Source: Bacillota bacterium
GTDB lineage: Bacteria > Bacillota > Clostridia > Lachnospirales > Lachnospiraceae
Length of the DNA stretch: 5,538 nt
Reading direction: 5' to 3'
NCBI GenBank assembly: GCA_023398615.1
Contig: JAEWSD010000027.1
Coordinates: forward strand, 1-5,538
Shown: positions 1 to 5,538 of the stretch, one piece after another
Numbering within the stretch: the stretch's first letter is position 1
Layout of the letters: every line of letters begins with the position of its first letter
The notes under the pieces: model-generated
Seen by the model: the letters and a program-made list of their open reading frames with translations, nothing else
What the model was told of the DNA's origin: nothing
The model's database searches: none
Position numbers and translations under genes: made by a program

Positions 1-130
1 AATATACTAAATTTAGGAAAAATCTATATATTATTGGTAAAAAATGTGATATCATTATTTTATTATGAACCGTAAACGATTTCTGTATTAGTCAAATTAA
101 GAGCGGGATATGGAAATAAGATCAACATTG
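1..130 (+). promoter_or_regulatory. AT-rich leader, probable promoter region of the three-gene operon
   Basis: This non-coding stretch has about 23% GC over its first 120 bases (about 16% over the first 70), much lower than the genes that follow, as is typical of a Firmicute promoter region. The best sigma-A-like pair I can see is TTGGTA at 34-39 and TATTTT at 56-61 with a 16-base spacer. Each box matches the consensus at only 4 of 6 positions, so the exact promoter is uncertain. An alternative weaker pair is TTATGA at 63-68 and TATTAG at 86-91 with a 17-base spacer. I see no convincing operator, riboswitch or terminator hairpin. The upstream neighbour lies outside the window, so a promoter further upstream cannot be excluded. 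Confidence 0.35.
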
Positions 131-136
131 AGGAGG
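131..136 (+). promoter_or_regulatory. Shine-Dalgarno site of the Hint-domain gene
   Basis: AGGAGG lies 9 bases before the ATG at 146 and is a full match to the core anti-Shine-Dalgarno complement. An in-frame TAG at 140-142 lies just upstream of the ATG, so translation in this frame cannot begin any earlier. Together they fix the start codon. Confidence 0.85.
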
Positions 137-145
137 AAGTAGAGT

Positions 146-1693
146 ATGCTGATTAGCAGTAACCCGGCAGTAAATAAGGAATTTCCGGCGGAAACATTGG
201 AGAATTGTAAGAACAGTGTGAATTATATTTCCAGAAGTTCAAACTTAAAAAAAGTGAGAAGTAATTTGTTTCAGGCAAATGAGGTGAAGCCTACCTTATT
301 TGAGGTAGAGAACCCGGTGACCGGAACGGTATATGATACCTTTGATATCCGTTCTTTTACGATGGATACCTCGGATAAGCAAGGATTACTGAACTCTTAT
401 GTATCCTTGATCAACCCGGCTTCTGTGATTTCTATGAGTGCGGATATTATTCAGATCGATACGCAGAAGGTACTGGCAGTATTACCGTCCACTAAGACTC
501 AGAATAATAATTATTTGGAACTTAACGATAATTTTCAATTGGACGCAGATATCGATCCAAATTCCGTCGCAACGATCGTTTATGCGAATTGGACAACTCC
601 GGACGGAAAGGAAGAAGAGCTGTCAATGCTGTGCGAATTAAACCTGATGGACCAACGGCTCAAATATGAACATTTCCGTCCGTCCATTGCAGACCAGGGT
701 GTAATTATCGGAAGCCCGCTTTCCTTAAGATATGATCCCGGTATAAAGTCTAACACAAGCGACCATATTGTGCTTGCATTGTACAGAATGCCGGAGGATA
801 TGACGGATGTTAATTATGTATGCGGCTTTGGGAATGGCTCAGGTGGTCCTTATATCGGGATACCCGCGAGGGGAACCTTTACCATGCCGAACGATTACGT
901 TCCATGTATGACAGGAGATTATGCACCGAAGTCCATGTGTATTGTCGGGCCGAGACAGGGAGGAGGCAAGCAGGCGGCGAACGTTATTGCGGAATACTAT
1001 GCCGACCAGTCAAAAATGCAGTTTTCCGCCAACGGAAGTCAGCTGCTTTATGACATGGCATGCAGTTGGGGACAGATTTATAAGGAGCCTGCAAACTGGC
1101 AGAAATCGGAATTTGATTATGAGTTAAAGCTTACCTTGTATTTCCAAAGGGGAACGGAGAAACCGGTCAGGTACGATGTACATATCAGTTCCGTGGACGG
1201 TGACCAGTCGGCCATAGAGACAATCCCGCCGCTTTATGTTATGTATGGCTGTCTGGCTGAGGATACCCTCATTCAAATGGCGGACGGAAGCAGCAAAAGG
1301 ATTTGTGATATCCGGATCGGAGAAATGGTTATGGGTATTGATTCCGAAGCATGGCTGGTTAGTAATACCTGGTCGGGTACGGAAGAATTTTTGATGTGTG
1401 TGAAAACAGAGGCCGGAAAGCTAAGCCTTACGGGAAATCATCCGCTTATGACAAGGGCGGGGATTAAGACGGCTAACGAGCTTTCTGAAGACGACCTGAT
1501 ACTTTCCGGCAATGGTGAATATCTGAGAATCCTTGAGCTTTATGAGGAGTTTTACGGAGGCAGGGTTTATAATCTGGATCTGAGGAGAAGCGGACAGGAC
1601 AATGCGGAGAATCATCTGATGATTGCAGGAGGACTTGCTGTCGGTGACAATGTGCTTCAGAATCACATGGAGGAAGCAGTATGGGCGCTGTAA
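146..1693 (+). CDS. Beta-rich protein with C-terminal Hint (Hedgehog/intein-type) autoprocessing domain
   Basis: The 515-residue product has two parts. Residues 1 to about 45 are polar and probably flexible. Residues about 45-367 read as a beta-strand-rich region of no family I recognise, with a Gly-rich loop (CGFGNGSGGPYIG, from C226) and a GPRQGGGKQ stretch (268-276). From Gly368-Cys369 the protein is a clear Hint domain of about 140 residues. Its block A begins CLAEDTLIQMADG, its block B is TGNHP with T429 and H432, and its C-terminal block reads GRVYNLDL, then HLMIAGGLAVGDN ending at N502. It is too short to hold a homing endonuclease. Hint domains activate the first Cys by N-to-S acyl shift and then cleave or transfer the preceding polypeptide. 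Only 13 residues follow N502, so this is not a normal intein with a substantial C-extein, nor a pretoxin-Hint protein with a following toxin. There is no signal peptide or membrane segment. The gene is the first of an apparent operon and overlaps the next gene by 13 bases. The Hint call is firm; the role of the N-terminal region is unknown. Confidence 0.93.
   Translation: MLISSNPAVNKEFPAETLENCKNSVNYISRSSNLKKVRSNLFQANEVKPTLFEVENPVTGTVYDTFDIRSFTMDTSDKQGLLNSYVSLINPASVISMSADIIQIDTQKVLAVLPSTKTQNNNYLELNDNFQLDADIDPNSVATIVYANWTTPDGKEEELSMLCELNLMDQRLKYEHFRPSIADQGVIIGSPLSLRYDPGIKSNTSDHIVLALYRMPEDMTDVNYVCGFGNGSGGPYIGIPARGTFTMPNDYVPCMTGDYAPKSMCIVGPRQGGGKQAANVIAEYYADQSKMQFSANGSQLLYDMACSWGQIYKEPANWQKSEFDYELKLTLYFQRGTEKPVRYDVHISSVDGDQSAIETIPPLYVMYGCLAEDTLIQMADGSSKRICDIRIGEMVMGIDSEAWLVSNTWSGTEEFLMCVKTEAGKLSLTGNHPLMTRAGIKTANELSEDDLILSGNGEYLRILELYEEFYGGRVYNLDLRRSGQDNAENHLMIAGGLAVGDNVLQNHMEEAVWAL
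1247..1666 (+). other. Hint domain coding segment (about residues 368-507 of the first gene)
   Basis: Key residues are visible in order. They are Gly368 before the nucleophile Cys369, the acidic-Thr pair in CLAEDTLI, the DGSSK loop and IxDIRIGE strand of block A, Thr429 and His432 in the TxxH motif of block B, and a closing strand HLMIAGGLAVGDN in which N502 sits where the cyclising Asn of inteins is found. The GDN ending in place of the usual H-N means the penultimate His is absent (Asp501 takes its position). In canonical inteins that can slow Asn cyclisation, so N-terminal cleavage may dominate. This last point is inference from intein mechanism. Confidence 0.9.
1669..1674 (+). promoter_or_regulatory. 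Shine-Dalgarno site of the second gene, inside the Hint-gene tail
   Basis: GGAGGA lies 6 bases before the ATG at 1681 and supports that start. It falls within the codons for the last residues of the upstream protein, so ribosomes finishing the Hint gene pass over it before stopping at 1691-1693. This arrangement favours translational coupling of the two genes. Confidence 0.8.
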
Positions 1694-3663
1694 TCAACAG
1701 AATCTCGGTTACACAGGCAGCCGTGGGTAAAACGGACAGTACGCACTGCCATGTGGATGCACAGTGGGAGGTTGCAAAAAGCTCAGGAACCTACACAGGA
1801 TCTTATTTCATATGGACTTTATTGGAGGGCAGACAGTATGCCGAGCAGGAGATCACCAACCCCGGTTACGGCGATACGGATACGTACGGGTCGATCGATT
1901 TTCAAGTTGCGGAAAATGATACGAGCAGTTATTATTTGCAGATAGCGGATTCTACGAAGAGCGTAAAAAGCGACATGCAGTTGCTTGTAATCAATTCTTA
2001 TACGGGAGTAAGCTGCAATTATGACGGATTGGAGATTCGTGTTAAATGGGACAAACCGGCAGGAAATGTCGGCGCGGGGATCTGCACGCTGACTTCGCTG
2101 GAGGATATTGTCGTCAGTAAAGACATTTTAACAAATACCAGACATCTTACCTTTTCGCAGGATGTCCGGGATTACGACCCGGACAATATATGGTCTATTG
2201 TTTTAAACCCAACGATGAACAACGGAATCGTTACCGGTCCGGACAGTGAGGAAATGGATATCTATACACAGGAACCGGTCATTACGGATATCACGCTGAA
2301 AGAAGGAAGCATACAGGATGCAAAGGCAGTCCTGTCAGTAAGCTTTACACAGCCTTACACGGTATCGGCGGACTTAAAGGTATTATGTGTCCTGTTTCAA
2401 AATGATGCGGAATTAACGGAGTATACGGCGGCAAATTCGATCCCTGCTCCGGTTAATAACGTATATACGATAGAATATACGGTGCCGGAGGAGGCAATCC
2501 ATCCATATGAGATGGGAAAATATAAACTAAAGCTTAATCTTTGTACGGGGAATACCAAATCGATGCAGGAAAGCGACAGTAATATCCGCTGCCTTTCCGA
2601 TACTCAGATTTTTAAGAGAGGATATTATCCGGTAAGCAGTAACGGCACGGTTACGGGAATCGCCTATCGCCTGCAGTCGGAGCAGGAGGACTCACTGCAG
2701 TTATGTTTTGCGCAGGAGCTGTTCGTTACGCCGCTTACGGAAGCAATCGATTGCGGAAGCTTAAAGCTGGAAGTGAAGGACACAGGATATCTCCTTACCA
2801 TACAAACACAAGCTTCTCTGTCCAAAACAGATTACACGGCCTTTTGCAGCAACCTGACGGAGAAACAGGTCATGATCGGCGGCTTATACCTGCTGCAGGA
2901 TGCAATAGCGCGAAGCGGTAACCTGGCATTTGCCGACATTTTATATTACCATTCAGGTATTGATCCAAGCAACCGCTGTGCGGATTTACGGCCCGGATTC
3001 ACGCTTGAGGTAGAAACCGAGAATTACATGCCAGTCTATGAGATTGATAAATTAGATGCCGCACCGGGTTTTGTAAGTACACATACCGCCCGGTACAAAA
3101 TATCCACAAGGGAAGCCGGTAATGATGTACGTCTGGAATTTAACAGTTTTATTGATCAGTTTGCAGAATATTTTGATGTAGAAAGCGAAGAAAACGTTGT
3201 AATAGCAGGAGGGGTACCGGATCTTTTTGTATCAGGCTACCGGCAGCCCCTGTACCGTATCATTTATCCGCAGGGCTTCCTGTCAAGTGACCAGGAACAG
3301 ACCCATTACCCGTCGGATAATATTTTATTGATCGGCGCGGCAAGCTATTCCCAGCTGGAGGATTATTCCGCAAGCATTAGAAATATGCCTGTATTCAGCG
3401 ATAATTCCAATATTCCCGTGTTAATGTTCCGGGGCAGAAGTGCTCTTACCCTGATGATATCCATATGGGTAAACGGTACCGCAAAATTAGTACCGATAGG
3501 AACAACGGCAGGAAAGCTACTGGAAGAGCAGGGAATCTATTCGGCAGGAACAGCAAAAATAACAGTGGAACGCTTATCCCCATACGGCTATGCACAGATT
3601 TCCGATACCGCCGGTATCAAAACCTTACCGCTTATGCTTGGAGACAGGATTGAGGTGATCTGA
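1681..3663 (+). CDS. Multi-domain beta-rich protein, Ig/FnIII-like N-terminal modules, possible beta-grasp C-terminus
   Basis: This 660-residue protein belongs to no family I can name. Residues about 1-105, 107-198 and 199-295 read as three successive Ig- or fibronectin-III-like modules. The second contains the typical strand DGLEIRVKWDKP (115-126), and the third opens EPVITDITL and has alternating hydrophobics such as AVLSVSF. A longer mixed region follows from about 300 to 580. It includes the stretch DLRPGFTLEVETENY (435-449) and a segment predicted to be helical around LYLLQDAIARS. The last 80 residues hold FRGRS (583-587), WVNGTAKLVPIGTTAGKLL (596-614) and the ending LPLMLGDRIEV (649-659). 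This pattern resembles beta-grasp/SLBB-like modules, in which a strand-turn-GTT-helix is followed by a GDxIxV strand. There is no signal peptide, LPXTG anchor or transmembrane helix, so it is probably cytoplasmic or exported by a non-Sec route. The start is set by the Shine-Dalgarno site at 1669-1674. The 13-base overlap with the Hint gene and the 2-base gap to the next gene suggest a shared complex. The module assignments are pattern-based inference. Confidence 0.88.
   Translation: MGAVINRISVTQAAVGKTDSTHCHVDAQWEVAKSSGTYTGSYFIWTLLEGRQYAEQEITNPGYGDTDTYGSIDFQVAENDTSSYYLQIADSTKSVKSDMQLLVINSYTGVSCNYDGLEIRVKWDKPAGNVGAGICTLTSLEDIVVSKDILTNTRHLTFSQDVRDYDPDNIWSIVLNPTMNNGIVTGPDSEEMDIYTQEPVITDITLKEGSIQDAKAVLSVSFTQPYTVSADLKVLCVLFQNDAELTEYTAANSIPAPVNNVYTIEYTVPEEAIHPYEMGKYKLKLNLCTGNTKSMQESDSNIRCLSDTQIFKRGYYPVSSNGTVTGIAYRLQSEQEDSLQLCFAQELFVTPLTEAIDCGSLKLEVKDTGYLLTIQTQASLSKTDYTAFCSNLTEKQVMIGGLYLLQDAIARSGNLAFADILYYHSGIDPSNRCADLRPGFTLEVETENYMPVYEIDKLDAAPGFVSTHTARYKISTREAGNDVRLEFNSFIDQFAEYFDVESEENVVIAGGVPDLFVSGYRQPLYRIIYPQGFLSSDQEQTHYPSDNILLIGAASYSQLEDYSASIRNMPVFSDNSNIPVLMFRGRSALTLMISIWVNGTAKLVPIGTTAGKLLEEQGIYSAGTAKITVERLSPYGYAQISDTAGIKTLPLMLGDRIEVI
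3424..3660 (+). other. Possible beta-grasp / SLBB-like C-terminal module of the second gene
   Basis: Residues 582-660 contain an FRGR motif and a hydrophobic strand leading into WVNGT. These are followed by LVPIGTT, a short amphipathic helix GKLLEEQG, and a final GDRIEV strand. Soluble-ligand-binding beta-grasp modules share the order strand, GTT turn, helix, and closing GDxIxV strand. The resemblance is by eye and could be convergent; no ligand can be inferred. Confidence 0.35.
3652..3660 (+). promoter_or_regulatory. Extended Shine-Dalgarno site of the third gene
   Basis: GAGGTGATC is complementary over nine bases to the 3' end of bacterial 16S rRNA (GAUCACCUC). It ends 5 bases before the ATG at 3666, with the GAGG core 10 bases away. 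It also encodes the last three residues (Glu-Val-Ile) of the preceding protein. It fixes the third gene's start and implies efficient re-initiation after the TGA at 3661-3663. Confidence 0.85.
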
Positions 3664-3665
3664 AA

Positions 3666-5538
3666 ATGGGGAACGGCATTGTTTTCCATAGGGATTATCA
3701 GGATACGGACACGATATATAAAAGTAATAACATGTTTTATTATATCAATCAGGTATGCCCGGAGACGGAGCTGTCGTTAGCGGAAAGCTTTGCGAGGGGC
3801 GGCACCTATGTATTTGCCGATAGTAAGGATATGGAACCGGAACGCTTTTATCAGGGCTTGCTGGCATTTATGCACCGGGCAAAAAAGGGACTGTCGTTCC
3901 TGTGGATCGTAAACCCTGTGCAGGAGTCCTGGAGCTGGCGGTACTATTCCATTGATTGCTTTTTAAAACAGCCGGATTATTGGAAGCCGGGCAGCTATGT
4001 GGAGATGAAATTCGGAGCATACCGGTTAATTTTTGACGGCAGGGTAAAGATCAGCTGTCAGGAGGATAACATGCTCTTTACCCTTGATACCGCGGAACAT
4101 CAGGAAGACACAGATGCCCCCGGAATACTCCGCCTGAATCAGATAATTGCGGAGATAAACGCAGATAACTTTTTCCTGAGCTTTTCGGAAGGCAGTGAAG
4201 GCACCTTTTTATTCAGTGCGGAATTAAAAGGCGACGGCAATACGGACGTATTTGAGCGGATGAATGCCTGTGCTAAATACTGTGCCCCTCTCGGCGATAA
4301 GGTAAAGGACCGGTGGAAACAGGGCAATCTTGGAACAATCTCCTGTCCGGTTTTATTCAGTACAAGGAATTTGAGGCTGCAGGCCCATATTCAGCCAAAC
4401 GCTTTGGAGAATCATGAAGTTACCTATTTCCTTCTGTATGATACGGAGGAGAAGAATAACGTGTATACTTCTTCCTTTGTGGATATCGGGGGACAGCAGA
4501 AGAAAGCAACGGCGGGAGCGGATGCCAGGCTGGTCTTTGAGAAGGTTCCGAGGTATCTGTATTACGATACGGAGAATAAGGTCTATTGCGGGGCACAATC
4601 CTATTACCTTGGCTTTGCGGGAAGCTTTTATCTGCAGAATGCGGAAAAGCATCTTTTATGCGGATTGTCGGGAACGGAATTTGTTGATGTGACAAGGGCT
4701 GCTTCCCTGGAAATATGTTTTCATTCAAAGCAAAACAGTTTTTTTGGAACGCAGGGGCAGCAGGACCTGTGTACTGCCGCCTGGTTAAGCTTTCCGCAGG
4801 ACAGCTGGTATTATTCACAGCCGGAGATCGCTCCGATGTATTCCCTGAATGAAGACGGGCTGCTTCGGTTTTTGGAGATTCCCACAACAAAATGGAGTAC
4901 CGGAACACCGCCTGTACCGATTGCTTTGTATAACAATTGCAGGGTATCTTTCATGGATAGCCATGATATCGGGGATATTGAAAGGCGTATCTATAAGGAA
5001 CGCTATCGGTTAATTACAGGAAAGGTGCTTCGGGAAGATACGGCACGTTGCGGTAATTCCTCACAGGCACAGGTTACGGTGACACCGCAGGGCCTGATGG
5101 CCGGCGTCATACCGGAGACAGGAAGCTATGACTGGTTCGCAATTGCTCAGACCGATACGTCCGGAGAGCTGCCAAGCTTGCGTTTTGGCAGTGTCAGTGA
5201 AATTCTTCGCATGGATCTGCAGAATAGTAAGCTGTTCTTAGATAAAGAGGATAAGGAGGCTTTCTTAAGGGAAGCGGAACCGGTCGGTGATTTTAAGGTA
5301 ACCATCGACGGCTGGTGCTTTTTACTGTCTACCCATGACTGGAAGACGGATTCCGCACAGCAGAATACCGCTTTCATCATGAAATATGTGAAAGGTGCCT
5401 GCATGAAAGATCTGATGAAAGAATCACCGGTTTTTCAGGCCTCCTTAAATGCGGCCTATGATGATAAAAAGCAGGTACTGCCGCAATACCGGAGCTTTAT
5501 TGACTGCGTGGAAGACCCGGATTTCCAGGGGATTATAT
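3666..5538 (+). CDS. Large protein of unknown function, 3' end outside the window
   Basis: The frame stays open for 624 codons from the ATG at 3666 to the window edge, with no stop, so the C-terminus is missing. The protein starts MGNGIVFHRDYQ. The N-terminal part (about 1-125) is rich in aromatic residues (FYYINQ, SWSWRYY, YWKPGSYVEM). A mixed region around 125-215 follows, including QIIAEINADNFFLSFSEG and MNACAKYCAP. Beta-strand-like segments then run on to the window end, where the last visible residues are YRSFIDCVEDPDFQGII. About 15 cysteines are spread through the visible part. There is no signal peptide or transmembrane helix. The start is supported by a nine-base Shine-Dalgarno match and a 2-base gap after the second gene, so it is co-translated with that gene. 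I do not recognise the family. A structural or scaffold role in the same complex as genes 1 and 2 is possible but is inference from the gene order only. Confidence 0.85.
   Translation, partial: MGNGIVFHRDYQDTDTIYKSNNMFYYINQVCPETELSLAESFARGGTYVFADSKDMEPERFYQGLLAFMHRAKKGLSFLWIVNPVQESWSWRYYSIDCFLKQPDYWKPGSYVEMKFGAYRLIFDGRVKISCQEDNMLFTLDTAEHQEDTDAPGILRLNQIIAEINADNFFLSFSEGSEGTFLFSAELKGDGNTDVFERMNACAKYCAPLGDKVKDRWKQGNLGTISCPVLFSTRNLRLQAHIQPNALENHEVTYFLLYDTEEKNNVYTSSFVDIGGQQKKATAGADARLVFEKVPRYLYYDTENKVYCGAQSYYLGFAGSFYLQNAEKHLLCGLSGTEFVDVTRAASLEICFHSKQNSFFGTQGQQDLCTAAWLSFPQDSWYYSQPEIAPMYSLNEDGLLRFLEIPTTKWSTGTPPVPIALYNNCRVSFMDSHDIGDIERRIYKERYRLITGKVLREDTARCGNSSQAQVTVTPQGLMAGVIPETGSYDWFAIAQTDTSGELPSLRFGSVSEILRMDLQNSKLFLDKEDKEAFLREAEPVGDFKVTIDGWCFLLSTHDWKTDSAQQNTAFIMKYVKGACMKDLMKESPVFQASLNAAYDDKKQVLPQYRSFIDCVEDPDFQGII

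Noticed and set aside
47..54. TGATATCA palindrome in the leader as an operator
   Set aside because: The symmetry stops at 8 bases, and such a palindrome is expected by chance in AT-rich DNA.
71..84. CcpA cre-like sequence (CGTAAACGAT) in the leader
   Set aside because: It shares only the AAACG core and lacks the two-fold symmetry of a cre site.
941..973. GPRQGGGKQ stretch in gene 1 resembling a Walker A P-loop
   Set aside because: The spacing does not fit GxxxxGK[S/T]: the residue five before G274 is P269, and Gln rather than Ser/Thr follows Lys275. No Walker B motif is seen.
1648..1693. Programmed -1 frameshift fusing the Hint protein to gene 2
   Set aside because: The frames do overlap here, but there is no slippery heptamer, and gene 2 has its own well-spaced Shine-Dalgarno site and ATG.
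1247..1693. Polymorphic toxin with a pretoxin-Hint domain
   Set aside because: No toxin domain follows the Hint domain in the same protein, no immunity-like small gene follows, and no signal peptide or RHS/filamentous repeats are present.
4420..4908. 162-codon open frame on the - strand
   Set aside because: It lies entirely antisense to the third gene, and its composition looks like a shadow translation. The + strand frame is much longer and has a strong Shine-Dalgarno site.

Overview
The window looks like chromosomal or accessory DNA of a low-to-mid GC Firmicute, probably a Clostridia/Lachnospiraceae-type anaerobe. This is inferred from strong AGGAGG/GAGGTGATC-type Shine-Dalgarno sites before all three genes, ATG starts, an AT-rich leader (about 23% GC over the first 120 bases) and moderately AT-leaning coding DNA. 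The species cannot be named from the sequence alone.

Layout: a 145-base AT-rich leader is followed by three tightly packed genes on the + strand that almost certainly form one transcription unit. Gene 1 (146-1693, 515 aa) is a beta-rich protein of no recognised family ending in an intact Hint (Hedgehog/intein) autoprocessing domain. Gene 2 (1681-3663, 660 aa) overlaps gene 1 by 13 bases. It appears to be a multi-domain beta protein with Ig/fibronectin-III-like modules at the N-terminus and a possible beta-grasp (SLBB-like) module at the C-terminus. Gene 3 (3666 to beyond 5538, at least 624 aa) starts 2 bases after gene 2 and runs off the window; I do not recognise its family. There is no coding gap longer than the leader, and I see no RNA gene, mobile element, CRISPR array or terminator.

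Working together: the overlap and the 2-base gap imply translational coupling and probably joint function. None of the three proteins has a visible signal peptide or membrane segment, and all are large, beta-rich and fairly cysteine-containing. The only biochemical activity that can be read directly is the Hint domain: Cys369, the T429-x-x-H432 motif and a terminal Asn region, followed by only 13 residues. That arrangement suggests self-cleavage or ester/peptide transfer that matures the N-terminal part of gene 1's product, rather than release of a downstream toxin. A working hypothesis is an uncharacterised, multi-protein cytoplasmic assembly or non-classically exported complex containing one self-processing subunit. 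Its purpose (structural particle, effector delivery, polymer or something else) cannot be decided from this window.
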